Positions 10,632 through 21,437 of a DNA stretch of 64,000 bases are shown one piece after another. How positions within the stretch are numbered: the first letter of the stretch is position 1; the number at the start of each line of letters is the position of its first letter. The notes beneath the pieces were generated by a model. The model saw only the letters and a program-made list of their open reading frames with translations. It had not been told where the DNA came from and made no database searches. The position numbers and the translations under genes are program-made. Origin of the DNA: Nitrosomonadales bacterium (lineage in GTDB: Bacteria > Pseudomonadota > Gammaproteobacteria > Burkholderiales > Methylophilaceae); contig JAHEAL010000001.1 of assembly GCA_024642775.1 (NCBI GenBank), positions 70,130 through 134,129 on the forward strand, in the 5' to 3' direction.

Positions 10632-12071
10632 CTAATTGCTTGTATTTGATCCACCCACTAAAATTTCATCAATTTTTAGGGTGGGTTGCCCAACTCCGAC
10701 TGGAACGCTTTGTCCATCTTTTCCACATGTGCCAACTCCGCTATCAAGACTTGAATCGTTCCCAACCATAGAAACTTTTTTTAAAATTTCTGGACCATTG
10801 CCGACAATCGATGCTCCCTTAATTGGTTTTGTTATTTTTCCATTCTCGATCATCCAAGCTAAAGATGAAGAAAAGACAAATTTTCCACTGGTTATATCAA
10901 CTTGGCCGCCTCCAAAATTAGGAGCATAGATCCCTTTTGAAACCGATTTAATAATTTCATCAGGATCATGATTACCATTTGTCATAAGGGTATTGGTCAT
11001 TCTGGGCATTGGAACGTGAGCATAAGATTCTCTTCTACCATTACCCGTTATTGGCATATTCATTAACCTAGCGTTAAGTGAATCCTGAAGATAGCCTTTA
11101 AGAAAACCATTTTCAATCAGGACAGTTCTTTGAGTTGCATTACCTTCATCATCAATATTTAGTGATCCTCGTCTATCTTGAATTGTGCCATCATCTACTA
11201 CAGTAATGTTTTTATTTGCAACTTGTTGGCCTAGTAAATTTGAAAATGCCGATGTTTTTTTTCTATTAAAGTCACCTTCTAAGCCATGGCCTATCGCTTC
11301 ATGAAGGAGAATACCAGGCCATCCCGGACCTAAAACAACAGTCATTAGACCTGCGGGAGATGCCACTGCATCAAGGTTCGTAATAGCTTGGTCATATGCT
11401 TCATTTATGTACGAGTTCATTACTTCTTCATTGAAATAATTAACATTAAATCGGCCACCACCACCTGCAGTTCCAATCTCTCTTCTTCCGTTATGTTCAA
11501 CAATGATGCTAAGTGATAGTCTTACTAGTGGTCTGATATCTGACTGAAAATTCGATTCACTATTAACAATTAAAATAGCATCATATTCAGCAGCAATTGA
11601 CGCATTCACTTTTTTAATTCTAGCGTCTTTTGCAAAAGCCATTTTTTCAATTTTTTTAAGAATTTCAATTTTCTCTAAAGTGGGTGCTAGGGTTGGATCT
11701 GATTGTATATACAAGGCTCTTTGAGTTGTATTTTGGATTAATGGGATAGATTTATTTTGACCACTCGATTCAAGAGCTTTCACAATGTCCGATGAATCTT
11801 GGAGTGTTTTAAGACTAACCTCATCTGTGTAAGCGAAGGCTGTTTTCTCACCTGATACTGCTCTTAATCCACAACCATTATCAATATTAAAAGTTGTATT
11901 TTTTACTTGCCCGTCCTCAATAGCGAAATATTCATTCTTTGAATACTGAAAATACATATCTGCATAATCAACATTCTTCCTCTTTAGTTTGTTAAAAATT
12001 TGTGCAATATTTACGTGATTTATCTCTGATGGATTAAGGATTAACTCTTTAATTTCTTGTCTTATATTCAT
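10632..12071 (-). CDS. tldD: Metalloprotease TldD
   Basis: HEAIGHGLEGDFNRK zinc-binding motif; full-length TldD/PmbA family protein. Confidence 0.96.
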   Translation of the reverse strand: MNIRQEIKELILNPSEINHVNIAQIFNKLKRKNVDYADMYFQYSKNEYFAIEDGQVKNTTFNIDNGCGLRAVSGEKTAFAYTDEVSLKTLQDSSDIVKALESSGQNKSIPLIQNTTQRALYIQSDPTLAPTLEKIEILKKIEKMAFAKDARIKKVNASIAAEYDAILIVNSESNFQSDIRPLVRLSLSIIVEHNGRREIGTAGGGGRFNVNYFNEEVMNSYINEAYDQAITNLDAVASPAGLMTVVLGPGWPGILLHEAIGHGLEGDFNRKKTSAFSNLLGQQVANKNITVVDDGTIQDRRGSLNIDDEGNATQRTVLIENGFLKGYLQDSLNARLMNMPITGNGRRESYAHVPMPRMTNTLMTNGNHDPDEIIKSVSKGIYAPNFGGGQVDITSGKFVFSSSLAWMIENGKITKPIKGASIVGNGPEILKKVSMVGNDSSLDSGVGTCGKDGQSVPVGVGQPTLKIDEILVGGSNTSN

Positions 12072-15000
12072 TTTTTAAAAATATTTAATTTATCCAGTAT
12101 ATCGCCTGATGGCTCGATAATCTCTTCATCAACTAATTTTGACAGCTCTTCCGATTTAGGCTTATCAGTCTCAACTGGTTCATCCCAGGTACCTGTGATT
12201 TGGTATTCATCAGTCAAGACTTTATTTAATGGGTCTTTTAGAATCTTTTGAGCAATAAATGCTGCCGCTCCTGCCAATGGGCCACCTGCAAGAGCAGCCA
12301 ATGATAAAGAGTCACTAACATATGGTCTAACAATAACATGAATATTTTGAGTTTCTTTAATAATATCTACCTCACCATCCATATTAACCTCAGCTGCTGG
12401 ACCCATCATTTTAAAATTATTCGAACTTAAAATTCCTAAATTCATTCTCACTCCAGCACTGATTGTGTCATAAATAAATCCTTTGGAGAATAAGTCACTA
12501 AAATCCAAGCTCAGTCTTTTAGGTAAATTTTGTAAGGTCAATAGTCCAAATAATCTTCCAATTCCAGGCTCAGCTTCCAAAATCTCTCCCTTTTTGAGGT
12601 CCATTGAGAAGGTTCCAGTAAGCTGGTCTGATGAAAAGTTAAAAGGACTCTCATCCCAATTTGCAATTCCATTTATCTTGGCTTCTCCTTTTCTGACTAA
12701 GTTAGGATGGCCAAGCTGATTAAGCGTTTGTTCAAGATCTTCAATTCGCCATTTAAAATTTAAACTGGTCTTATCGACCCCATCTTTATTTTGCCAATTC
12801 CCATCAGCAGAAAGAGTATGGAACGGGTTAGTTAGAGTAAAGTTATTTATTAACCAGTTTTGATTTTGTCTTTCAGCTAACAAATTTAGTGAGCCATAGC
12901 TTTTTTCATCTAGAATAAATTCATCAAATTTAATATCAATTTTAAAAGGTTTGCTTGAATCTTGAAATTCGTTTTTATCTTGAGTCTGTCCGTATTTATT
13001 TTTATTGTTTATAATTAATTTATTAAACCTTCCTACTAGTAAATTATCTTCATAGTTGTATAGAACGTTTCCTTTTAGCTCATTTGAATATAAGGAAAGT
13101 TTCAATCCTTTTTTTGATGGTGAAATTTGCGTCTCAAGCCTATTTAAAATAATGCCTCCAACCTTAATTTCCTCAAAGTTAATTTTTGATTCTGAGAAAA
13201 AAATTTTATTTTTTGAAGAATCATTTTCAAATAATTTTGTAAAATCGTTTAGATCAATTTTTTTCATATTAGCAAAAATTGATAAACCATTTCGATCACT
13301 AAAAGGCTCCTTGCTAAGTATATTAATCTGCCCAGAAATATTGTTTTGGTCATTAATTTTAATCTTTCCGTTAATTGAATTATCCATGGTAAGAACAAAA
13401 TTTGTTGATCCATTTTTACTGGGTTTTTTGATTAAAGAAGTTAACTTAATTTGATCTTTATCTTTTTTGAAAGGCTCGGGACCGTCGATTTTTAAACCCT
13501 TGAGATCGCTAGTGATTATTAAAGTGTCTGTATCTTCATTTATATTAGCTTCCGCCTTCCATGGCGATGATCCAGTTATTTTATCTTTCCAATTACTTCC
13601 AAGATTATTTGTAAAGAATTCCTCGTCTAAATAGCCGACGACTGTTATTTTCGTGTTGTTGTTTTCTTTTGATAAGTTGACATTAATTGGCATTGAAAAG
13701 AAAGTTGCTGATCCATTCAGAATTTTATATTTATCTCGATCTACTATTAAGGAGGCATTAAAGTTATCAACTTTCGGTAATCCAATTCGTTGATTCTGCA
13801 GGGAGGCGTTGAGGAAATCATATTTTGCAGTAAAGTTTATATCGTCGGGAGTATCTGCTGAAAAAATCATTTTAAGACCTAAAGATCCATTTCCTGTAGC
13901 AATAAGTTGATTCGTGAAACTTTTAGTATCTTCATATAGCGGACTATTATTTAAAGCGTCAACTATTGAATTGACTGGGCCCTCGATAATCCCCTCAACA
14001 TTTATTATCTTTTTCTTGTCTGCTAAATCGATTTTAGTTTCAAAAAACTTAATCGAGTTATTGGCAATCTTTCCGTTGAGGCTTTTGAACTGTGCATTGT
14101 TATTATTAATATTAATGTCAATATCGGTATCAATATATTCTGGATAATTTGTTGCATATTCAATCTGAGCATTCTTGTATTTCCCTGTGGCCACAAACTT
14201 TCCATTATTTTTGTTGAAAGGAAAGTCTTTTAAATGACCATTAAACTCAAGTTGTAGATTTTCAATTCTCCCGCCAAGTAAAGAGGTGTCAAGCCAATGC
14301 AGACTTTCTGGAGAAAGGGTATTTGGATAAAACTTTTTGAGTTGGGTAACATCATTAATTTCGGAATTGAGTTTAATATTGATTAAGGGATTTTTTTTAT
14401 CTTCAAAATCAATTAATCCATTAAATGTCGTCATAAGGTCATTATTTGACAGCACTGTATTTGAAAATTTTATGTTACTTTTATCCCATTTAGCAGTACC
14501 TTGGATTGTATTGAAATTAACCTGATCCCTTAGTATCTTGTGATCTATTTCCACATCTTTAGATTTGATCTCAATTGCACCTTTTTGGTTATTAGTATTT
14601 ATTTTTGCCGTTAAATTTTTAACTGAAGGAAATTCTTTGAACCTTGAAATTCCAAAATTATAAAATTCACCGCTCAGTAAAAAATCTGAATTTTTAATCC
14701 ACGATAACTGAAAATTTTTTATTAACCCTGAAGGATTAGCTTTATTTAATTCACTTTTTATCTCTTCAAAAAAAGGAGTCTGGGCTAGGATATGCTCAGC
14801 TGCATCAATATTTAATTCATTAAGCTTTACCTTGAATTGTTCCGGTTGGTTATCTTTTGTAATTACTTCAAATGCACTATTTTTTAAATTTATATTTTTA
14901 CTTACTAGATTTAAATTTGTTGTTGTTAGTTTAATTTCATCATTTTTGTTGCTGTATAAAGCTGACCCCGATAGTTGATTGATGTCTATATATTTATCAT

Positions 15001-15889
15001 TATTTTTATTGAAATTACCTACAAAATTTTTTACATTAAAAATGGTCTTAACTTTATTGATACTAAGTTTATTTATGGATAGTTGTAATTTTAAATCACC
15101 ATAACCCTCCTTAATGTCTGTGGGATAATCTACCCATTGTTTAAAAGCTGACAAGTTTGCTTCACTAAATGAGACATTTAACATCGATTCGAGTGAATTT
15201 ATTTGGCTTATGGAATCCAGATCGAAATAACCGCTCACATTTACTCTATTTTTTGACCCTGTTGAAATTTTTGTACTTATGTTAAATTTGTGACGGTCAA
15301 GATATGCAAGGTAAGTCGGAGAATGATAATGAAAGTTGATGTTAGAAAATACTAGATCTTCAGCATTTCTATAGTGATCACGCCACAAAATTTTAGCATT
15401 TATTATCTTAATGTTTCTTTGATTAAGGAGCCAATCTGAGAAATTTGAATTTGATGATTCTTTTACAGAAATCCCAGCTATCTTAAAAGATTCGTCAGGT
15501 AACCTTTCAATAAGAGCATTTAGATCTCCAATTATGATTTCGGTTAATACGGGTTTTAATTTTAAAAGACTTAACCAGGATAATTCAAAATCAACTGCCT
15601 TTAAATTTATGGTTTTATTGTTTTCTCTGTCCGTGATAGAAAAATTTCTGATTTGAAATCTTGGGTTAGTTAAATGCCATGCAATGTTTAAGTTTTCAAT
15701 ATTTACCTGACCACCCGTTTCAGAGGAAACAAAATTTTCAATCTGATTTTTAACTTTTCCTACATTAGGTTTTAGATAAAATTGATAACCAAAAGTGGCT
15801 GTTAACAAAAGAATCGTTAAAATAAAAAAAATGCCATATAAAGAATATCTAACTTTTTTATTTTTTAAAATGGCATTTTTTTTTAACAT
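12068..15889 (-). CDS. yhdP: YhdP family AsmA-like/DUF3971 protein
   Basis: 1273 aa, single N-terminal TM, AsmA-like C-terminus (GEILEAEPGIGRLFGLLTLQNLPKRLSLDFSDLFSKGFIYD); 4-bp overlap with tldD, a common pairing. Confidence 0.9.
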   Translation of the reverse strand: MLKKNAILKNKKVRYSLYGIFFILTILLLTATFGYQFYLKPNVGKVKNQIENFVSSETGGQVNIENLNIAWHLTNPRFQIRNFSITDRENNKTINLKAVDFELSWLSLLKLKPVLTEIIIGDLNALIERLPDESFKIAGISVKESSNSNFSDWLLNQRNIKIINAKILWRDHYRNAEDLVFSNINFHYHSPTYLAYLDRHKFNISTKISTGSKNRVNVSGYFDLDSISQINSLESMLNVSFSEANLSAFKQWVDYPTDIKEGYGDLKLQLSINKLSINKVKTIFNVKNFVGNFNKNNDKYIDINQLSGSALYSNKNDEIKLTTTNLNLVSKNINLKNSAFEVITKDNQPEQFKVKLNELNIDAAEHILAQTPFFEEIKSELNKANPSGLIKNFQLSWIKNSDFLLSGEFYNFGISRFKEFPSVKNLTAKINTNNQKGAIEIKSKDVEIDHKILRDQVNFNTIQGTAKWDKSNIKFSNTVLSNNDLMTTFNGLIDFEDKKNPLINIKLNSEINDVTQLKKFYPNTLSPESLHWLDTSLLGGRIENLQLEFNGHLKDFPFNKNNGKFVATGKYKNAQIEYATNYPEYIDTDIDININNNNAQFKSLNGKIANNSIKFFETKIDLADKKKIINVEGIIEGPVNSIVDALNNSPLYEDTKSFTNQLIATGNGSLGLKMIFSADTPDDINFTAKYDFLNASLQNQRIGLPKVDNFNASLIVDRDKYKILNGSATFFSMPINVNLSKENNNTKITVVGYLDEEFFTNNLGSNWKDKITGSSPWKAEANINEDTDTLIITSDLKGLKIDGPEPFKKDKDQIKLTSLIKKPSKNGSTNFVLTMDNSINGKIKINDQNNISGQINILSKEPFSDRNGLSIFANMKKIDLNDFTKLFENDSSKNKIFFSESKINFEEIKVGGIILNRLETQISPSKKGLKLSLYSNELKGNVLYNYEDNLLVGRFNKLIINNKNKYGQTQDKNEFQDSSKPFKIDIKFDEFILDEKSYGSLNLLAERQNQNWLINNFTLTNPFHTLSADGNWQNKDGVDKTSLNFKWRIEDLEQTLNQLGHPNLVRKGEAKINGIANWDESPFNFSSDQLTGTFSMDLKKGEILEAEPGIGRLFGLLTLQNLPKRLSLDFSDLFSKGFIYDTISAGVRMNLGILSSNNFKMMGPAAEVNMDGEVDIIKETQNIHVIVRPYVSDSLSLAALAGGPLAGAAAFIAQKILKDPLNKVLTDEYQITGTWDEPVETDKPKSEELSKLVDEEIIEPSGDILDKLNIFKK

Positions 15890-15898
15890 TCACATATT

Positions 15899-17872
15899 CT
15901 AAACTTTTTGCTTTAATTGTTCCAGGATTGTTGGATTTTCAAGTGTAGAAATATCTGCTGTTATTTCCTCATCTTTTGCAATACTTCTCAAAAGTCGTCT
16001 CATGATCTTACCCGATCTAGTTTTGGGTAAATTATCACCAAATCGAATCTCATCTGGCTTAGCTATTGGCCCAATTTCATTTCCTACCCAGGATCGAAGT
16101 TTCTCAATTATATCTTTTGCAACGTCGCCGTTCGGGCGATCTGATTTCAAAACCACGAAAGCAATTACCGACTCTCCTTTGACGTCATGAGGTCTTCCCA
16201 CTACAGCAGCTTCAGCAACTAAATCATTCGCAACTAATGCTGACTCAATCTCCATTGTACCTAGTCGATGACCAGAAACATTTAATACGTCATCAATGCG
16301 ACCCATTATTGTAAAATAACCAGACTCTTTGTCACGAATAGCTCCATCACCAGCCAAATACAAATTGCCACCAAGTTCCCCAGGAAAATAACTTTGCTTA
16401 AATCGTTCGGGATCATTCCAAATTGTTCTTATCATCGAAGGCCATGGTTTTTTTATAACAAGGAGTCCGCCTTGACCCCATTCTAGGTTTTGACCAGTTT
16501 CATCAACAACATCAATATCAATTCCAGGAAAGGGTAAGGTACATGAACCGGGAACTAAAGGTGTTGCGCCGGGAAGGGGGGTAATTACATGACCACCTGT
16601 TTCTGTTTGCCAGAAGGTATCGACAATTGGGCAAGATGAGTTACCAACATTTTCGTGGTACCACATCCATGCTTCTGGATTAATTGGCTCGCCAACAGTA
16701 CCTAGAATTCTTAAAGATTTAAGGTTGAAATTTTTTGGATGTACATCTTCGGATGTTTCAGATGCTTTAATAAGTGCGCGAATAGCAGTTGGGGCAGTAT
16801 AAAATATAGAAACTTTATATTTCTCAACAATCTCCCAAAAACGACCTGCATTAGGAAATGTGGGAACACCTTCAAAAATAACCTGTGTGCCACCTAATGC
16901 TAGAGGACCATAAGCAACGTAAGTATGGCCAGTGATCCAGCCCACATCTGCGGTACACCAAAAAATATCATCATCTTTTAGATCAAATGTCCATTGTGTT
17001 GTATTGATAGCATGCAACAGGTAACCAGCTGATGAGTGCTGAACCCCTTTGGGTTTTCCTGTTGAGCCTGAGGTGTAAAGAAGAAATAAAGGGTGTTCAG
17101 ATGATATCCATTCTGGCTCACACTCTTTGGGTTGATTTTTTGAAAGCACATCCCAGTCTAATTCATTCTCTTTTAGAGGCTCTTTCTTTCCTGTCCTGTT
17201 TAGTACAATAATTTTTTCAATAGAGTTACAACCTCCCAAGGCTATTGCTTCGTCAACAGCTTTTTTTAAAGGAAGTTCTTTTCCGCCTCTATTCTGATAA
17301 TCAGCAGTAATAATTGCTTTGGCTTGAGCGTCAATTACTCGCTCCTGAATACTTTTAGCTGAAAAACCACCAAAGACAACAGAATGCGTTAATCCTATTC
17401 GTGCACAGGCTTGCATGGCTACAACTGCCTCAATACCCATTGGGAGATAAATAATTACCCTGTCACCTAAAGATAGACCTAAAGTTTTAAGCCCATTTGC
17501 AAATTGACAAACCCTTTCATAGAGTTCTTGATAAGTCACATTAGTTGTTTTCCCATCATCAGATTCAAAGAGAATGGCAGTCTTATCTTTTTTGTGAGGT
17601 AAATGTCTATCAAGGCAGTTATATGAAACATTCAGCTTTCCATCTTCGAACCATTTAAAGAACGGGGCGCCATCAGAATTTAGTGTTTTGGTGAAAGGCT
17701 GTTTCCAATCTATTAAATTTTTAGCAAGACCGGCCCAGTATCCTTCATAGTCACTATTAGCTTTTTCACAAAGCGATTTGTATTCCTCCAGATTTTTAAT
17801 ATGTGCGCTGTTGCTAAGTTTATGCGGTGGATTGAAAATCCGATCTTCATGCATTACTGATTCAATAGCCAT
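15899..17872 (-). CDS. acs: Acetyl-CoA synthetase
   Basis: [42 protein letters not shown]; full-length 657 aa. Confidence 0.98.
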   Translation of the reverse strand: MAIESVMHEDRIFNPPHKLSNSAHIKNLEEYKSLCEKANSDYEGYWAGLAKNLIDWKQPFTKTLNSDGAPFFKWFEDGKLNVSYNCLDRHLPHKKDKTAILFESDDGKTTNVTYQELYERVCQFANGLKTLGLSLGDRVIIYLPMGIEAVVAMQACARIGLTHSVVFGGFSAKSIQERVIDAQAKAIITADYQNRGGKELPLKKAVDEAIALGGCNSIEKIIVLNRTGKKEPLKENELDWDVLSKNQPKECEPEWISSEHPLFLLYTSGSTGKPKGVQHSSAGYLLHAINTTQWTFDLKDDDIFWCTADVGWITGHTYVAYGPLALGGTQVIFEGVPTFPNAGRFWEIVEKYKVSIFYTAPTAIRALIKASETSEDVHPKNFNLKSLRILGTVGEPINPEAWMWYHENVGNSSCPIVDTFWQTETGGHVITPLPGATPLVPGSCTLPFPGIDIDVVDETGQNLEWGQGGLLVIKKPWPSMIRTIWNDPERFKQSYFPGELGGNLYLAGDGAIRDKESGYFTIMGRIDDVLNVSGHRLGTMEIESALVANDLVAEAAVVGRPHDVKGESVIAFVVLKSDRPNGDVAKDIIEKLRSWVGNEIGPIAKPDEIRFGDNLPKTRSGKIMRRLLRSIAKDEEITADISTLENPTILEQLKQKV

Positions 17873-18000
17873 TCATTCCTCTCCTCTTGAATTACTAGAT
17901 ATGTGTAATAATTGAATTTAAAAAATATAATAATGTCGTAAAGAAATATAATACAAGTGTTTTTTTGATTTCCCAAATTTTGTGAAAGTTGCATTTGCAT

Positions 18001-19698
18001 ATGAGTTTAAGGTTGAGACTAAATTTATTGATCACAGCTATCATGGTTCTTTTTTTGATAGGAATGAGTTTTGTACTTGTTAAATCTTCAAAAAAAGCGA
18101 TTGAGGAAGGTGTTGAATCATCCCATCGTGTTACATTACAACTCCTAGATACTTTTATAACAAGCTCGGTTGATAATCCAGATTGGGGTTATACGCATGA
18201 GGTAATACAGCCATTTTTGCAAGAGCTTGGACAGGTTAGAAGTAATATTATTTCATTGTATGATCTTAATAATCATTTGCTGTATCGAACTCCAGATTCA
18301 ACATACAGGAACGACATTTCCCCGCCATCCTGGTTTGTAAATTTTATGGCGCCACCAAAAGAAATTAATTCGAGAATGATTCGTTATGGAAGGCTAATAA
18401 TTCAATCAAGCCCTTCAGGGTCAATTAGAGAAGCTTGGTATCATACAAGTAATTTCCTATTAATTTCATTGTTTATTTTTGTAATTATTAATTTGATCAT
18501 TTACTGGTTAATGGGCAGGTGGTTTGCTTCAATTTCAATTCTAATTCATGGAATAGAAAATTTTGGAAAGGGAAAATTTAAAACGCGACTACCAAATTTT
18601 TCAATATCCGATTTCCAATTAATTGCAAAAAATTTCAACAAGATGGGCGGATCTATTGAAAATTTTACTAGTGAAAACAGAAGATTAGCATTAATATCTC
18701 AACAAATTGCTGATGCCGTAATGATTCTAGATGCAGACCAAAAAATAACCTTTTGGAATAAATCTGCAGAAGTTCTATTTGGATATAAGCAATCCGAGAT
18801 CATTGGTAAAAGTGTAGAAATTATTGTTCCAAAGCAAAGATTAAATGAGCTTAAATCAAATCTAAACTACACACACAGAAATAAAAAAATACAAAATTTA
18901 GAAACAAGACGTATCACAAAAAATAAGAAAACAATTGATGTATCTCTATCCATCTCTCCATTATATGATCCTGAAAAAAAAATGGTTATGGGTGACATAG
19001 TCAGCATGAGAGATATTTCTGAGAAATTGAAAGCTGAAAAATCTAAAATTGCTCTTGATCAAAATCGAAAATTAACGGCACTGATTCAAGAGAAAATTGA
19101 AGATGAGAGAAGAAGTCTGGCTAGAGAGCTACATGATGAGTTGGGACAGTATGTTTCAGCAATAAAAATTTTTGCTCAAAACATTAAAAATAAGTCCGAA
19201 TCAAATATCGATATTAAAAATAGCGCTGAATCTGTTACATCTGCAGCAAACCAAATATATGACGGAATGCACAATATTATTAAGAAGCTAAGGCCTGGCT
19301 CTTTAGATAATTTGGGATTAATTGAGACTCTAAAGGATTTAGTTAATGCATGGAAAACTCAATATCCAAACATAAAGTGCAATTTTGAAAATGATGATAT
19401 TGGTTCTATTTCAGAAGAAATAAGTATAAATGTGTATCGGATTATTCAAGAATCAATGAATAATTGTGTAAAACATGCTAAAAGTGATGAAATTTCGATC
19501 TCAATTCGTAAAATTAATAATAATCTTGAGGTGGTTTTCAGGGATAACGGTGTAGGCTTTGATACTAAGATTTTAAAAAACACAAAACAATTTGGTCTTT
19601 TAGGAATGAGAGAGCGTATCCAAGGTTTGAACGGAAAGTTTGAATTACATTCAAATGAAAACGGAACGTTGATTAAAAGCTTAATTCCAATCAAATAA
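18001..19698 (+). CDS. PAS-domain sensor histidine kinase, NarL/UhpB type (HAMP-PAS-HisKA_3-HATPase)
   Basis: Two TM segments, PAS (ADAVMILDADQKITFWNKSAEVLFGY), HisKA_3 (RRSLARELHDELGQYVSAIK), HATPase (DNGVGFD, FGLLGMRERI). Start placed at M5 of the ORF track model. Confidence 0.92.
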   Translation: MSLRLRLNLLITAIMVLFLIGMSFVLVKSSKKAIEEGVESSHRVTLQLLDTFITSSVDNPDWGYTHEVIQPFLQELGQVRSNIISLYDLNNHLLYRTPDSTYRNDISPPSWFVNFMAPPKEINSRMIRYGRLIIQSSPSGSIREAWYHTSNFLLISLFIFVIINLIIYWLMGRWFASISILIHGIENFGKGKFKTRLPNFSISDFQLIAKNFNKMGGSIENFTSENRRLALISQQIADAVMILDADQKITFWNKSAEVLFGYKQSEIIGKSVEIIVPKQRLNELKSNLNYTHRNKKIQNLETRRITKNKKTIDVSLSISPLYDPEKKMVMGDIVSMRDISEKLKAEKSKIALDQNRKLTALIQEKIEDERRSLARELHDELGQYVSAIKIFAQNIKNKSESNIDIKNSAESVTSAANQIYDGMHNIIKKLRPGSLDNLGLIETLKDLVNAWKTQYPNIKCNFENDDIGSISEEISINVYRIIQESMNNCVKHAKSDEISISIRKINNNLEVVFRDNGVGFDTKILKNTKQFGLLGMRERIQGLNGKFELHSNENGTLIKSLIPIK

Positions 19699-19715
19699 TT
19701 TAAGGAAAAATATTT

Positions 19716-20354
19716 ATGCCAAAATTAAAAGTTCTGTTGGTTGATGATCATTCAGTAGTCAGAATGGGATTCAAGATGTTAATTGATGCTGAACAGGATA
19801 TGGAAGTAATAGCGGAAGCAGAAAGCGGAGAAGAAGGTATAAAGAAATTTCAAGAATTGAAACCTGACTTAATCGTAATGGATATTACTATGCCGGGTAT
19901 TGGTGGTCTAGAGGCGATCGAAAGAATTGTGGCTAAAGATAAAAATGTAAGGATTTTAGTGTTATCTGCCCATGAGGATTCCGTTCATCCTAAAAGAGTA
20001 TTAAGTGCTGGTGCAATTGGTTATTTAACCAAAAGAAGCGCGGCAGAAGAACTAATTATTGCAATTAGGACAGTGGGGTCAGGAAAAAAATATATAGAAT
20101 CTACTGTGGCTCAGCAATTAGCAATCACTCAGCTATCTGGAGAAAATGACCCAACGGAGATTTTATCGGACCGTGAATTTGAAGTGTTTATGTCTCTTGC
20201 AAAAGGTAAAAGTACAAATGAGATTGCAGATACGATGTGCTTAAGCCCCAGAACTGTTGGAACTCATTTATACAACATTAAGCAAAAGCTTAATGCTAAT
20301 AATTCTGCTGAGATTGCACTGATTGCTATTCGATCAGGATTGCTTGAGCCTTAA
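19716..20354 (+). CDS. LuxR/NarL-family response regulator (UvrY/GacA-like)
   Basis: REC domain (LLVDDHSVVRMGFKMLI, DLIVMDITMPG, LVLSAHED, YLTKRSA) and LuxR HTH (LSDREFEVFMSLAKGKSTNEIADTMCLSPRTVGTHLYNIKQKL). Confidence 0.95.
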   Translation: MPKLKVLLVDDHSVVRMGFKMLIDAEQDMEVIAEAESGEEGIKKFQELKPDLIVMDITMPGIGGLEAIERIVAKDKNVRILVLSAHEDSVHPKRVLSAGAIGYLTKRSAAEELIIAIRTVGSGKKYIESTVAQQLAITQLSGENDPTEILSDREFEVFMSLAKGKSTNEIADTMCLSPRTVGTHLYNIKQKLNANNSAEIALIAIRSGLLEP

Positions 20355-21236
20355 TTAACTTTTTTTTTGACTCGCCAAGGAGCCTGAGATAATTATAAAA
20401 ACTATCCCTACAAGGGTTAATAGGTCTAATATTTCCTTAAAAAATACAACTCCCCAAAGAACTGAAAATATTACGGTTAGATAAGAATAAGATGCATTAT
20501 TCAATGTTTTACCCTCACGATAAGCTCTTGTGATAGCAACTTGAGCAACAGTAGCACTTACACCTAAACCCAGTAAATAAATTAAATTATGATCCATGGT
20601 TATCGGGTTGATATTTGTATTTAACATTAAAGCGAATGATCCAACTGACGATATAAGCGTAAAATAAAATACAGTTCGAACATCAGGCTCTTTAAGTTGA
20701 CCAAGCTTTGCCACGAGAATATATGCAATAGCAGCACCTAGACCAGAAAGCAATCCAACAGACCCTGCAATAAAGTTGTTATTTAGTACAGGCTTTAAAA
20801 TAAAAATTATTCCTATAAACCCCAGAGCTATTAAAGTTAATTTGGTGGATTGGAATTTTTGCTTAGTTAGTAAGGGCATAAAAAGACCTAAAAAAATAGG
20901 GGAGGTGTAGTTAAGTGACATAGCTGTTCCTAGTGGCAGCTTGGTGATTGCATAAAAAAATAAAGCTAAGCTAATAAATCCAATGACTGATCGAGCAAGA
21001 TGAAGCTGAAAATATTTCGTTTTGAAGCTAATATTCTTTAACCTAATTATTGGTATAAGGATTAGAAGGCTAATGAAAGATCGATAAAAAACTAATTCAT
21101 ATTCGTTGTATGATCCTGAGCAAAGTTTTACACACAAACCCATTATGCTAAAAAAGAATGTGGCAATAAGCATCCATTTAAAACTTGTATATTTTGTTTT
21201 TTTTAATAATGGAGAGTTATTTGGAGCGTTAATCAT
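20355..21236 (-). CDS. EamA/DMT-family transporter
   Basis: About 10 hydrophobic segments; EamA-type repeats (LVFYRSFISLLILIPI, GTAMSLNYTSPIFLGLFMPLL). Confidence 0.88.
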   Translation of the reverse strand: MINAPNNSPLLKKTKYTSFKWMLIATFFFSIMGLCVKLCSGSYNEYELVFYRSFISLLILIPIIRLKNISFKTKYFQLHLARSVIGFISLALFFYAITKLPLGTAMSLNYTSPIFLGLFMPLLTKQKFQSTKLTLIALGFIGIIFILKPVLNNNFIAGSVGLLSGLGAAIAYILVAKLGQLKEPDVRTVFYFTLISSVGSFALMLNTNINPITMDHNLIYLLGLGVSATVAQVAITRAYREGKTLNNASYSYLTVIFSVLWGVVFFKEILDLLTLVGIVFIIISGSLASQKKS

Positions 21237-21237
21237 C

Positions 21238-21243
21238 TTGACA
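21238..21243 (+). promoter_or_regulatory. Candidate -35 hexamer upstream of the 30-aa microORF/PuuD-like gene
   Basis: Consensus TTGACA; the best -10 candidates (TCTAAT at 21263-21268, spacer 19) are imperfect. Confidence 0.4.
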
Positions 21244-21289
21244 ATGTTTATAAATGGTTTAGTCTAATTAAAAAATTTGGAGGTTATTT

Positions 21290-21382
21290 ATGAAAAATCC
21301 GTTAGATTCAATTTTAGGTACTATTGTAGCAGGAGTTATTCTTACTGTTGTTTTTGTTTATTTGTTGAAAAACTTTATTTAA
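21290..21382 (+). CDS. Unannotated 30-aa single-TM microprotein MKNPLDSILGTIVAGVILTVVFVYLLKNFI
   Basis: ATG preceded by GGAGG (21279-21283) at good spacing, in-frame TAA; hydrophobic core flanked by charged residues. Below the ORF-track length cutoff. Confidence 0.65.
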   Translation: MKNPLDSILGTIVAGVILTVVFVYLLKNFI

Positions 21383-21437
21383 TGCCTGGATTGAAGTCAT
21401 TCAGAATTAACTTTAAATAGATTCTTAGGAGATTTAT

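Noticed and set aside
13056-13454. 132-aa ORF antisense to yhdP
   Set aside because: Several such ORFs occur opposite yhdP (12483, 13056, 13914, 14337); consistent with chance in a long AT-rich gene.
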